Shown here: positions 1 to 9,372 of the stretch, in pieces
Layout: every line of letters starts with the position of its first letter
Numbering within the stretch: position 1 is the first letter of the stretch
Origin: Chloroflexaceae bacterium
Lineage (GTDB): Bacteria; Chloroflexota; Chloroflexia; Chloroflexales; Chloroflexaceae
Direction: 5' to 3'
Length of the DNA: 58,771 nucleotides
Assembly: GCA_012032475.1 (NCBI GenBank)
Contig: JAAUSY010000004.1
Coordinates: 1-58,771 of the forward strand
The notes under the pieces: model-generated
The model's input: only the letters and a program-made list of their open reading frames with translations
Database searches by the model: none
What the model was told of the DNA's origin: nothing
Program-made: the position numbers and the translations under genes

Positions 1-92
1 TCCTGCTCAGTATCGTGCCCCTCACCCTGATAGACTTCGGGGTGTGGGCCTCAACGTTGTTCGATCTTTTGAAAACTTCGAGGCGATATCAA

Positions 93-1292
93 ATGGTAGT
101 CACACTGGTTGCCCGCACCGATACCCGTATCACTGGACTGGCCCGATATGCCTACGGTCTCTATGCCACCTTTCAGGCATCCGGGCAGGCGGTGCGGTTG
201 GTGGCCCCTGCGCTGCCGCCGCTGCCGCGGCAGGTCCTCGCGCTGCTGAAGGCCGGCGGGATAGACTTGCCCACGTTCTTCCAGAACTATCCGCTGTGGC
301 TCAGGACGGAGTGCCCGACTCAGACGGAAGTCCTGCACCTCACCAGCCAGAATCTCGCATCGCTGCTTGCCCTGCGGCGCTCCGTGGTTCCCACGGTCGT
401 CACCATTCACGACCTGTACCAGCTCATTGAGAACCGCAAGCGGGGCCGACCCCGCAGCGTGGCGGGGTGGGCTGACCACCTGGCGACCGCCGGAATCAAA
501 AAGGCCGATGAGATTATTGCCAGCTCGGCCTTCACCCGGCAAACCATTGTGGACCTGCTCAACTATCCCGCCGAGCGCATTCATGTGATTCACCTTGCGG
601 TTGACCGCGAGTACTTCAAGCCGCAGCCGGTGCCGCCCGACTTTCGCGCCCGGCACGGCCTGCCCGAAGATGCGCTGGTGGTGCTCTTTGTCGGCTCAGA
701 AGACCCACGCAAGAATCTTGAAACGCTCTTGCGGGCGTTCCACCTGGTGGCCCTGCGGGTCCCGCGGGCCGTGCTGGTGAAGGCCGGAGCGGTGCATTTT
801 CATCAGGAGGCGGAGCGGCTCCGCACCCTGTCCCACGACCTGGGACTTGCCGGGCGGGTTCACTTCCTCGGTCGGGTGGACGAGGAGGATTTGCCGCTGC
901 TCTACAACACCGCCGACCTGGTGGTGATGCCTTCGCGGTTCGAGGGGTTCGGCTTGCCGGCGCTCGAAGCGATGACCTGTGGCCGGCCCGTGGCGGTTGC
1001 CAACGCGAGCAGCCTGCCGGAGGTGGTCGGAAACGGAGGGGTGTTGTTCGACCCGCTGCGCGTGGATGAACTGGCGCTGGTGCTGATTCGGTTGCTGGAG
1101 CACCCCGAAGAGCGGCAGCGGCTCGCAGAGGCAGCGCTTGATCAGGCGCGTTGCTTCTCACCGGAGCGCCAGGCCGAACAAACCTGGGCCGTCTATCGTC
1201 ACGGGTATGAACGCGCAAAGACCCGGATGGGACGCCCGCACGCGGGAAGAGCGGTCAATCCCCCCGGAACCGGACCGGACCAAACTGGATAA
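93..1292 (+). CDS. Glycosyltransferase family 4 (GT-B fold)
   Basis: Transfers a sugar from an activated nucleotide donor, probably to a lipid-linked glycan or a glycan precursor at the cytoplasmic face of the membrane; donor and acceptor cannot be read from sequence. The N-terminal half carries GLARYAYGLY and VVTIHDLYQL, typical of GT4 acceptor domains. The donor-binding half has LFVGSEDPRKNLETLL followed by the EGFGLPALE form of the E-x7-E motif and SLPEVVG. The start at MVVTLVARTD is chosen because homology-like sequence begins there. The frame stays open upstream to the window edge through about 26 hydrophobic-rich residues, which could be the end of another gene or a false extension. The C-terminal 25 residues are Gly/Pro-rich and not conserved-looking. 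It heads a run of same-strand glycan genes. Confidence 0.88.
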   Translation: MVVTLVARTDTRITGLARYAYGLYATFQASGQAVRLVAPALPPLPRQVLALLKAGGIDLPTFFQNYPLWLRTECPTQTEVLHLTSQNLASLLALRRSVVPTVVTIHDLYQLIENRKRGRPRSVAGWADHLATAGIKKADEIIASSAFTRQTIVDLLNYPAERIHVIHLAVDREYFKPQPVPPDFRARHGLPEDALVVLFVGSEDPRKNLETLLRAFHLVALRVPRAVLVKAGAVHFHQEAERLRTLSHDLGLAGRVHFLGRVDEEDLPLLYNTADLVVMPSRFEGFGLPALEAMTCGRPVAVANASSLPEVVGNGGVLFDPLRVDELALVLIRLLEHPEERQRLAEAALDQARCFSPERQAEQTWAVYRHGYERAKTRMGRPHAGRAVNPPGTGPDQTG

Positions 1293-1319
1293 GAATAGGA
1301 CAAGAACAGGAGGACCCTG

Positions 1320-2582
1320 ATGCAAGAGATATCAACCAGAAAGCCACCGTCTGATAGCCGCTATGAACATGGACCGGGCAATGGGAGTGGGAATGGAGCA
1401 AACCTGGTCGGAACCCGGCAACGTCCCTTGCGCATCGCTTTCGTAGACTACGTGCTCGAACCAGACAAGCCCGGCCAGACTGGCCTTTCCGATATGGTGT
1501 GGGATATGGCGAGTGAACTGGTGCAACGCGGACACGAAGCCCATGTGGTTGCTTCGTATCACACCGAAACCTACCCCGACCCGCGGGTCACCGTCCACAA
1601 CTTCCCCACCCCACCTATCGGCTATCGGAACATCGTCGGCCAGCTCTGGATCATCAAGCGTGCCGCGAAGGTCATCAAGCAGGTGCAGCCGGATATTGTC
1701 CACGCCCCCGAATACGTTTCGACCGCTGTGCTGGCAACGCTCGGACTGAAGATACCGCTGGTGCTCACCGTGCCCGGCAATATCTTTCAACACATTCAGG
1801 AAGGCCACAACATATTTGAATGGCATTTTGTGCAGGTGCTCAAGTGGGCGGCCCGAACCTCGGCCCGCTCATGTGGCAAAGTTATCGCTTCGAGCAAAGA
1901 GATGAAATACTGGTGGGAGTGGAGCGGCAGCCTTCCCGAAAACACCCCCTGGATACCTAATGGAGCCAACATCGAGCGGTTTTATCCGGTGGAGCATGCG
2001 CGGGAGCAACTCGGTCTGCCGGACGGCCCGCTGCTGCTGCTCTTTGTGGGGCGCTTCTCCAAAGAAAAGGGGTTGCTCGACCTGATCTATGCCCTGAAGC
2101 AGATGCAGCCAGAACCCCGTCCCGAACAAATCCAGGTGTTGCTGGTTGGCAAGGGCGACCAGCAACCGGAACTGGTGCAGACCATCCGGACCTACGGACT
2201 GGATAGCATTGTGACGATGCGACCCTGGGTGCCCAAAGATGAACTGCGTACCTGGTATTCGGCCGCGGACGCACTCGTCCTGCCCAGTCACACCGAGGGG
2301 TTCAGCCGCACCATCCCCGAAGCTATGTGCTGTGGCACCCCCGTGATTGGCTCGAAGATTACCGGCACCGAGGACCATGTGCAGGACTACGTCAATGGCT
2401 TGCTCTTCCCCGCACGCGACCGGGTGGCGCTGGCCGGGGTGCTGGAGCAGGTGGTGGCCCAGCCGGGGATTCTGCGGCAGATACGCCCCCAGACGCTGGC
2501 CTACGCCCGCGAACACCTCACCTGGCCGCGGGTGGTCGAACGGATTATCACGGAAGTCTATCATCCCCTGGTGCAGCCATGA
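1320..2582 (+). CDS. Glycosyltransferase family 4
   Basis: GT4 enzyme of 420 residues, predicted cytosolic or peripheral on the inner membrane face. The first ~40 residues are a Ser/Gly-rich low-complexity leader. The Rossmann-like N-domain starts at RIAFVDYVLEPDKPGQ and contains PDIVHAPEYVST. The donor domain has LLLLFVGRFSKEKGLLDL, then EGFSRTIPE (E-x7-E) and CCGTPVIGS. A strong ribosome binding site AGGAGG at 1308-1313 sits six bases before the ATG. It lies 27 bp after the preceding GT4 gene, and its stop overlaps the start of the next GT4 gene, so the three are almost certainly co-transcribed and translationally coupled. Substrate is not known. Confidence 0.9.
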   Translation: MQEISTRKPPSDSRYEHGPGNGSGNGANLVGTRQRPLRIAFVDYVLEPDKPGQTGLSDMVWDMASELVQRGHEAHVVASYHTETYPDPRVTVHNFPTPPIGYRNIVGQLWIIKRAAKVIKQVQPDIVHAPEYVSTAVLATLGLKIPLVLTVPGNIFQHIQEGHNIFEWHFVQVLKWAARTSARSCGKVIASSKEMKYWWEWSGSLPENTPWIPNGANIERFYPVEHAREQLGLPDGPLLLLFVGRFSKEKGLLDLIYALKQMQPEPRPEQIQVLLVGKGDQQPELVQTIRTYGLDSIVTMRPWVPKDELRTWYSAADALVLPSHTEGFSRTIPEAMCCGTPVIGSKITGTEDHVQDYVNGLLFPARDRVALAGVLEQVVAQPGILRQIRPQTLAYAREHLTWPRVVERIITEVYHPLVQP

Positions 2583-3784
2583 ATATTGTGCATTTGCTCG
2601 GGAACCAGTATCTCCCCCGCTGCCCCGACGAAGAGGGGTCTGGTGGGGTAACCCGCGTGGCGCTCGAACTGGCCCGTGCGCAGGTGAGCCTGGGGCACCA
2701 GGTTTCCGTGGTGGTGGTTGACCGCGAGCCGTGGGGCACCGAGTGGCAGGGGGTTCAGCTGCGGGGGGTGCCCATGCTGCATCGGGCCGTCGTCCGTCTG
2801 GGACCCCGCCAGTTCGACTTCCGCCGCCATCTTCCCTACCTCCTCTTCACCCTGCGCCAGCCGGTGGACGTGGTGCATGGTCATGCCTATAGCTATCTGC
2901 GCTTTTTGCGGGCACCGGCCCGGCTGGTTCACTTCCATGGTGACCCATTCTACCGCGGCAGCAAGAATGAGAGTTTCGACCTGAAGCCGGCTGATTTCCT
3001 GAACATTGCTCGCTTCAGCCATGCCCAGATTGCCGTGAGCGAGTTTGTGGCGCACGAACTGCGGCGTGGTTTCGGGGCCGCTGGCAAGGTGCATGTGGTG
3101 TACAACGCGGTGAATACCGAGCATTTCAATCCCCACGCGTGGCACGAGGCGGGTGCTCACCTGCGCCACACCCACGGCATCCGCCGGGATGCCGTGGTGT
3201 TCCTCTTTGCGGGGGCTATCGTCCCCGTAAAGGGGGTGCTCCACCTGGCCCACGCCTTTGGTCAGCTTGCGGCTGAAACGCCCGACACCCACCTGCTGCT
3301 GGCTGGGGGCACCCGCCTCTGGGGCAGCACCCTTGCCGACACCAGCGACCACGACCATTACGAACGTCAGGTTGCCCAGGAACTCGAACCGCTCCGGGCC
3401 GCCGGACGCGCTCACTTCACTGGGAAGGTGAGCAGCAACCAGATGCCGGCCCTCTACGCGGCGTGCGACGTGCTCGTCGTCCCTTCCACCTGGCGGGAGG
3501 CGTTTGGCCTGGTTGCCCTGGAAGCCCTGGCCTGCGGACGGCCCGTCATTGCCTCGCGGACGGGGGGACTGGTCGAACTGGTGAACGAACGAACGGGCAT
3601 CCTGGTGGAGCCGGGCGACCACCAGAGCATCGCAACCGCCCTGCGCACCCTGCGGGACAACCCTACACTCCGGGCACAGCTCGGAGCGGCGGCTCGCCAG
3701 CAGGCCCTTCGTTTTTCGTGGGAAACCGCCGTCCGCACCCTCGACCCTATCTACCAGCAGATTCTGGCGCAGAAACGGAGGTAG
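2579..3784 (+). CDS. Glycosyltransferase family 4
   Basis: Third consecutive GT4 enzyme, 401 residues from the ATG that overlaps the previous stop in an ATGA arrangement. This start is preferred to the longer open frame upstream because MNIVHLLGNQYLPR begins the fold and because overlap coupling is used in this cluster. Features: GGVTRVALELARAQ near residue 22, DVVHGHAYSYLRF, VVYNAVNTEHFNP, LLLAGGTRLWG, then EAFGLVALE (E-x7-E) and ACGRPVIASRTGGL. It most resembles enzymes adding hexoses to surface polysaccharides, but the linkage cannot be assigned. Ends 9 bp before the gene for the anchored extracellular protein. Confidence 0.9.
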   Translation: MNIVHLLGNQYLPRCPDEEGSGGVTRVALELARAQVSLGHQVSVVVVDREPWGTEWQGVQLRGVPMLHRAVVRLGPRQFDFRRHLPYLLFTLRQPVDVVHGHAYSYLRFLRAPARLVHFHGDPFYRGSKNESFDLKPADFLNIARFSHAQIAVSEFVAHELRRGFGAAGKVHVVYNAVNTEHFNPHAWHEAGAHLRHTHGIRRDAVVFLFAGAIVPVKGVLHLAHAFGQLAAETPDTHLLLAGGTRLWGSTLADTSDHDHYERQVAQELEPLRAAGRAHFTGKVSSNQMPALYAACDVLVVPSTWREAFGLVALEALACGRPVIASRTGGLVELVNERTGILVEPGDHQSIATALRTLRDNPTLRAQLGAAARQQALRFSWETAVRTLDPIYQQILAQKRR

Positions 3785-3793
3785 CCAGGGACT

Positions 3794-6586
3794 ATGCGTT
3801 CGCAGATATTGCCAGCCGTATTGCTTGCCGTTACCGTTTTTCTGCTGGTCTATGGGGTTGACCTGATGAACGAGAGGCGGCGGGCCGCTGAACAAGCGCC
3901 ACCTCCTCCGTTGCCAACGGGCACCGACGTGCCCCAACCTGACCCGACCCATTCACTGGAGGTCTATAACCCGGTGACGTTCATGATCGAACGGTTCCTG
4001 GTGCCGGCCTCCGAAACAGGCCTGGAAGAAGATTTCGTCTCCCCCGTGTGGATAACCATCATTCCCCGCGGGCGGCCCCTGGCGACCGACCTGACCCCGC
4101 TCGACCTGAGAGAACGGTGGTGGGAGATTGGCAACACCACCACCGATGTCTACCTCTTTGCCCCAGGAACCCCGGAAAATGTGCGGCTGATTCTCGAATT
4201 TGTGCCGCTGGTGGGAGACCAGACCGAAGCCAGAATCTATGTCAGTGCTGGAGAAACCGGTCTGTTCGGAACCCGGACCGTCGAATATTCGTTTGCCGGG
4301 CACCGTTTCCGCGTGCTGAGCAACCGCGGCTTCCCCTACATTCGGGTCTACCCCAAAGATGGGTGGTGGGTCAACCAGCAGGGACAGACCAACTATAACC
4401 TGCGGGTCCTGATTGATGGCGCACTCCCGCCCGGCGGATACCCCTATGAGAAACAGCTCGTAGACGGAACGGTGGACTGGGAGGTGCGCGTGGGCAGCAT
4501 CGAGCCGGGGTCGCCATCCTGGCAAACCACCCTCATCCAGTATGACCCATCCCCCACTCGCGCCTATGCTCGCTTTGGAGCCTCGACCCGCATGCCTGAG
4601 AGCAGCCCACCTTTTCGTGTATCTGATCCCTTCATGCCCTCCTTCCCCTACCTCGACCTGAGTCTAGGTTCGCTGGAAATCCAGAAAAAAAGTTCGGAAC
4701 GACTCTACAAACGGCTACGCGAGCTTGGTGCCGGGATTAACCTCTGGGAGAAGAACCCCAGCCCTTTCTACTACGATATGGCCTGGCAGCAACTCCAGCT
4801 CAAGGGCTTCGTTGGTATCCAGACTGCCGGCTCCTACTATTACAACTCCTACCTGCTGCCACCTATCATCTCGTTCGAGTCGCCGTATGCATTCTACAAC
4901 TTCGCCCCGGATGTTCGCACCAACCCGGACCGGCGCCAGGTCCATTTGCTGGTCCGAGCTGAATATGCGCCACTGGAAGATTCGTTTGCCCACCAAACCC
5001 ACAAAGACCGCTCAAATCTTCGGTATGCGTGGAAGACCGAAGAGGAAGACCTATGGCGCTATAATATCAAAATGGCTGGTTCTTATCGCTACACTGAGGA
5101 GATCCAGATTGGCAACATCTCGCTCATCGGCGTCCCACCCTCTACCTATCCACAGTGGGTAATATCGAAGCGATGGCCGGTCATTACCTTTATTGAATCA
5201 GTCAATGGAACTTCGGGTTCCGAGGGGATCTATTACTATGATGCCCAGACACCCCAGAGCCTGCCCTGGCTGGATGGCTACCAGGACGAGGTGCCGTTAT
5301 ATTTCGAGGTGCCCGACCTGGAGCCAGGCACCGGGCTATCAACGACGTCCCGCTCCAATGTCAGCCTGGTAGTTGACTATCGCGGGGAATACAGCGCCAG
5401 CTATTTTCGCAAACCAGAACTCTATTTCAGCCCGCTTGACCAGCGCTTGCACCTGCTCCATGCCGATGGGGGGTTGTGGTATGTGGCTGGCGGCGAGAAG
5501 CTCGGTGACCATCGTATCCTGCGCATGCACAATCTGCGCAAGGATGCCTACATTGATGGCTGGACGCTCGAATATGTGCCGGCTCAATCGCCCCCCGAAG
5601 GGGTGGACATCGAGGAATGGTCGCCCAGAGCGTGGCCGGGTGAGATAGAACAGGCGTTGTATGCGTTCGATAACTACCTCCTCTATTCGGGAGCGGAGGG
5701 AACCGAACTGCGCCAGGTTTCGGACTATGAACCCGCACGGTTCACCATCACTCCGCCGACCGACGCGGCAACCTGGAACGAGTTTCGCCAGCGGCTCCGG
5801 CCATTTCGGGGACGTGAAAGTGACCCGACGGCGCTGCGCGAGTGGATGGACCAGTTCGACGGAACCACCCTCATCAGTTCGACCGCTCCCCTGAGCACGG
5901 TTCAGGCGACGAAGACGGGGTTTCATTTTGAACTGGCATTGCCGCCGGGGTTTCGCTCGTACGGGGCGTGCCAGCAGCCGGGGGTGGAGCCAGGAACCTA
6001 CCTCGTGTTCGTTGATGATGCGGGAGGATGTCGGTTTGAGCCGGCGGCTATTCCTTCCCCGCAGGTGTCGGTGTTGCCCGCCACGCTCACCCGGCTTGAG
6101 CCGGGGTTCATCTACGTGCGGGTGGTCAACGAGCACAGCGGAGATTTGATTGGCGTGCGGGTGGTCCTGCAACCTATCACGCCCGGCGGCAAAGAAAGCC
6201 GGACGCTCTACCACACGGTGGACCTCCAGGCGGACGACGATATCACGGTCGGGTTTCAATGGCCGCCCCCGGCCATTGAGGTCGAAGCTCTAGAAGCAGG
6301 GCCGTGGTCGTTCATCGGGCGTGCGGTCAACCGGCAAGGCCTGATCCTATCCAGTTCGGAGCCAGTGGAGATAATGGTCACACCGATTCCCGCTGGTAAT
6401 CCGATAGATATCATTCGCAGGTCGCTGGCGCTGATGACCCCGGTGCTGATGGTGCTGGTCATTGGGGCGGGCACCAGCCTGATGGCCTTTGCCTTCTGGC
6501 AGCAATGGAGCGCCACCGGCCCGGAGCCGGCCCTGCCAGACGCAGCCCGGTTTGATAGGGACGGAGACCAGAACAATGCGAACTGA
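3794..6586 (+). CDS. Large membrane-anchored extracellular protein of unknown function
   Basis: 930 residues of no family I recognise. Residues ~5-22 (PAVLLAVTVFLLVYGVDL) form a signal anchor, and a second hydrophobic helix near residues 875-897 (LALMTPVLMVLVIGAG) precedes a short acidic cytoplasmic tail. The ~850 residues between are rich in Tyr, Trp, Pro and Thr, with many alternating beta-like stretches, consistent with a multi-domain beta-rich surface protein. It has almost no Cys. The region after residue ~700 looks like immunoglobulin-type or carbohydrate-binding beta domains (for example GFIYVRVVNEHSGDLIGV). It lies 9 bp after a GT4 gene and overlaps the next membrane gene by 11 bp, so its role is probably in the same surface-glycan or cell-wall process. 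It could be a polymer export/assembly partner, an S-layer-like protein or a glycan-processing enzyme. Confidence 0.8.
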   Translation: MRSQILPAVLLAVTVFLLVYGVDLMNERRRAAEQAPPPPLPTGTDVPQPDPTHSLEVYNPVTFMIERFLVPASETGLEEDFVSPVWITIIPRGRPLATDLTPLDLRERWWEIGNTTTDVYLFAPGTPENVRLILEFVPLVGDQTEARIYVSAGETGLFGTRTVEYSFAGHRFRVLSNRGFPYIRVYPKDGWWVNQQGQTNYNLRVLIDGALPPGGYPYEKQLVDGTVDWEVRVGSIEPGSPSWQTTLIQYDPSPTRAYARFGASTRMPESSPPFRVSDPFMPSFPYLDLSLGSLEIQKKSSERLYKRLRELGAGINLWEKNPSPFYYDMAWQQLQLKGFVGIQTAGSYYYNSYLLPPIISFESPYAFYNFAPDVRTNPDRRQVHLLVRAEYAPLEDSFAHQTHKDRSNLRYAWKTEEEDLWRYNIKMAGSYRYTEEIQIGNISLIGVPPSTYPQWVISKRWPVITFIESVNGTSGSEGIYYYDAQTPQSLPWLDGYQDEVPLYFEVPDLEPGTGLSTTSRSNVSLVVDYRGEYSASYFRKPELYFSPLDQRLHLLHADGGLWYVAGGEKLGDHRILRMHNLRKDAYIDGWTLEYVPAQSPPEGVDIEEWSPRAWPGEIEQALYAFDNYLLYSGAEGTELRQVSDYEPARFTITPPTDAATWNEFRQRLRPFRGRESDPTALREWMDQFDGTTLISSTAPLSTVQATKTGFHFELALPPGFRSYGACQQPGVEPGTYLVFVDDAGGCRFEPAAIPSPQVSVLPATLTRLEPGFIYVRVVNEHSGDLIGVRVVLQPITPGGKESRTLYHTVDLQADDDITVGFQWPPPAIEVEALEAGPWSFIGRAVNRQGLILSSSEPVEIMVTPIPAGNPIDIIRRSLALMTPVLMVLVIGAGTSLMAFAFWQQWSATGPEPALPDAARFDRDGDQNNAN

Positions 6587-8225
6587 ACCCGACTCAACCC
6601 GGCCACAGGCTTTGCCGCCTGTGTCTCGTAATATTCCCGCGTGGCTGGTGCTGGCTCCGCTGCTCTATATGCTGTTCCTTGGGGGCTATTTCGTGGTGCG
6701 CTTCGAGGGCCGGTGGGCCGAAGTAGACACAACCCTGTTCACCAGTGCCATCAGGAATATCATGCAGAGCGGGCACCTGGTGCCGGCCAGCGGCGAGGTC
6801 TACCCCGGCGGCTATGGCTACCAGAGCATTTCGTTCTTCCTGGTCCGGATGACCGGGCTTGAGGTGCGGCAGTTGCAACAACTCATCTACCCGCTGCTGG
6901 CTTCGCTGGTGGTTCTGCCGGCCTGGTTGCTCTACCGCGAGGTGAGCGGCAGTGCCCGCGGGGCGACCATCTCGGCCATGCTCCTTTTTACCCAACCCGA
7001 ATTTCTCTTCGTTATCATCCGTGGGTCGCACGAGAAGTTCACGCGCACCTATATGCTCCTCTGCCTTTTCCTGCTCTTCCGCAGCTTCAAGCTGCGCGAT
7101 ACCTCCCGCCTCTTCGGGTTGCATGTCGGGCTATTCTATCTGCTGGCCTTTGCCTTTGCCTCGACCAACAACGCGATGGCGGTTTCTTTTTTTGTCTCGA
7201 TAGGCACCGCCATGGGCATGCGGTGGGTCCAGGAAAAGGTGTGGTGGCTGCGGACCCGCCTGGCGCGGTGGATGCGCAAGACTCCCCCGCCCGACCTGGG
7301 GCCGCTTTTCTCGCCAGATGTGCAGCGCCTCTTCTATATCACCCTCATTTGCATCGGGTTGACCTATGTCGTGCTGCTCTATATCTATCCCTACGGCCTG
7401 TCGAACGTCTCGTTTTTTACCCGGCTTGGGCAAGAAAGCGTCTCGGTGGTGACCGAAGGAACAACCACCAAAGTCAACCCCTATAGCTATGTCAAGACTT
7501 CCTGGACCAGCCTTCCTTTCTACCTGCTGGTGAGCAGTTCTAACTGGATTCTGCTCGGCGGGGCTGCGCTCATCTGGCTCTGGAAGGGGGTACGCTGGTT
7601 CTGGAAGGGCGATACCCTCCAGACTGAGTCGGAATGGCTGCCGTGGCTGTTGTTCGCCTCACTTGGCGTTCAGGCGGTCGGGTCGGTGGTCGCCGACATG
7701 GGCGGGGGCGTGGGCAATATCCAGGTCCGCCTTTTCCCTTCCATCTCTATCATGTCGGTGATGCTGGTGGGGCCGGCGCTCACCCGGTGGCGTCCGGTTC
7801 GCCTGTTTCGTCCGGTGCGGCTGGCCCTGACCGCGGCGATAGCGTTGATGGCCGTGATGGCCGGACTGAAGGTCACCAACGAACCGATGCTCAGTAACAA
7901 ATGGATGTTCTACCACCAGGATGAGGTGACTGCCCTGGAGTGGTGTGACACGCACCTGCACTATGCCCATATCTGGACCGAGTTTGATGAGCGGTTGTGG
8001 GTTGCTTTTGGGATGACCCAGGGCGAATCGCGCCGCGAGAACCGCTACCTGATGAATTTTTTGCGCCCTGAGCGGGTCCGCAACGTGCTGATCACCGATA
8101 TCACCCGGCTGCGCAGCAGTCGGATGAAGATTCCGCTGCCGCTTCCGCCCGATTCGTTTCGGGTCTATGACAACGGGGAAGCCCAGCTCTATCATCTGCG
8201 ACCCCGGACCCGGCATCAGCAGTGA
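6576..8225 (+). CDS. Polytopic membrane protein, GT-C glycosyltransferase-like
   Basis: 549 residues with roughly ten to eleven predicted transmembrane helices. The first is WLVLAPLLYMLFLGGYF near residues 22-40, followed by an extracytoplasmic loop with GRWAEVDTTLF. The position of the acidic residue after helix 1 is typical of GT-C enzymes that use polyprenyl-phosphate sugars, and a C-terminal soluble segment follows the last helix. I infer a GT-C transferase or an O-antigen-polymerase-like role, but no named family is certain. The ATG at 6576 overlaps the preceding gene by 11 bp and is chosen over an upstream in-frame start because the upstream residues are low-complexity and lie entirely within the preceding gene. 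A GT4 gene follows 9 bp downstream. Confidence 0.78.
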   Translation: MRTEPDSTRPQALPPVSRNIPAWLVLAPLLYMLFLGGYFVVRFEGRWAEVDTTLFTSAIRNIMQSGHLVPASGEVYPGGYGYQSISFFLVRMTGLEVRQLQQLIYPLLASLVVLPAWLLYREVSGSARGATISAMLLFTQPEFLFVIIRGSHEKFTRTYMLLCLFLLFRSFKLRDTSRLFGLHVGLFYLLAFAFASTNNAMAVSFFVSIGTAMGMRWVQEKVWWLRTRLARWMRKTPPPDLGPLFSPDVQRLFYITLICIGLTYVVLLYIYPYGLSNVSFFTRLGQESVSVVTEGTTTKVNPYSYVKTSWTSLPFYLLVSSSNWILLGGAALIWLWKGVRWFWKGDTLQTESEWLPWLLFASLGVQAVGSVVADMGGGVGNIQVRLFPSISIMSVMLVGPALTRWRPVRLFRPVRLALTAAIALMAVMAGLKVTNEPMLSNKWMFYHQDEVTALEWCDTHLHYAHIWTEFDERLWVAFGMTQGESRRENRYLMNFLRPERVRNVLITDITRLRSSRMKIPLPLPPDSFRVYDNGEAQLYHLRPRTRHQQ

Positions 8226-8234
8226 GGTTTTGCT

Positions 8235-9361
8235 ATGCGTGTTGGCTATCTAACCTATGGATTGGACCGCGCCCCCACCGGCATTGGGCGCTACGTGGTC
8301 GAACTGGCGCGAGCGTTTGCGGCGCTTGCTCCAGCGACCGGGGTTGAACTGGTGCTGCTGACGACCGAGCGCGAAGACCACCACGGTTTGTGGGGCCGCT
8401 TCGAGCACCACGCGCTGCCGGGGTGCTATCTGCTGCCCGGCCTGATGACTCTGGGCAACGCGTGGCTCAGCCTTGCGGCGCGTCGCTATCGCCTCGATAT
8501 CATCCACGACCCGAACGGGGTGGCTCCCTTTCTGGGGCCGCGCCTGGGGGCGCGGCGGGTCGTCACCATTCACGATATGTTTGCCTATGTCTATCCCGAC
8601 AAGCACAATCGCCTGGATAACTGGCGCTATCGCTGGTTGCTCCCCACCGCGGTGCGGCGGGCCGACGCGCTCATCACCATCAGCGATTGTTCCCGCCGCG
8701 ATATTGCCCGCTATTTTGGCATCGGCGCGGAGTCGGTCTTTGTTGTTGCGGTGGGGGTTGATGCTATCTTCGGGCCGGAGGCCGATGGCGACGAGCCACA
8801 ACGGGTGCTCTCGCGCTATGGCATCCGAACGCCCTATTTGCTCTATGTTGGCGGCCTGAATGCCCGCAAGAACCTTGCCCGTCTGTTCGAGGCATTCGCG
8901 GCCATTCATCCTTCCTACCCTGACCTGACGCTTGTGGTGGGTGGCAAGCGGCAGTGGCAAACCAGCGAGATGGACGCGACCTTTCGGCGGCTCAAGCTCG
9001 AAGACTGCGTGCATTTCTCTGGCTACCTGGAGGATCGCGACCTGCCGGCTGTCTACCGCGGGGCCAGGCTGTTCCTCTTTCCCTCGCTCTACGAGGGCTT
9101 CGGCCTGCCACCGCTCGAAGCGATGGCCTGCGGCACGCCCGTTATCACCTCCAACACCTCGTCGCTCCCCGAAGTGGTCGGGGATGCGGCTATCCTGGTT
9201 GACCCCACCGGATGGAGGAGATTGCCAGCGCGATGCGCCGCGTGCTTGACGACCCCGCGCTTGCGGCCCACCTGCGCACGGCAGGGGTGCAGCGGGCGCG
9301 GGGCTTCACCTGGGAGCGGACGGCCCGCGAGGTATCCCAGGTCTACCAGACGGTGATATAA
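8235..9361 (+). CDS. Glycosyltransferase family 4, frame broken near 9210
   Basis: GT4 enzyme beginning [20 protein letters not shown] with [57 protein letters not shown] (E-x7-E) and [16 protein letters not shown]. After DPT the family-like sequence continues only one frame back ([17 protein letters not shown] ... SQVYQTVI) and stops at 9359-9361. In the written frame it turns into an Arg-rich tail ending at 9356. One lost base at about 9203-9211 (a CCCC or GG run) explains this. I read it as one intact gene of about 375 residues with a sequence error, though a real frameshift that would still leave most of the donor domain cannot be excluded. Neighbours indicate surface-glycan synthesis. 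Confidence 0.85.
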
Positions 9362-9372
9362 CCACGGGAACG

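Noticed and set aside
8235-9361. Pseudogene status for frame-broken glycosyltransferase and other broken genes
   Set aside because: The breaks are all single lost bases in the same direction, the downstream frames keep family motifs without further stops, and essential aroE is affected in the same way.
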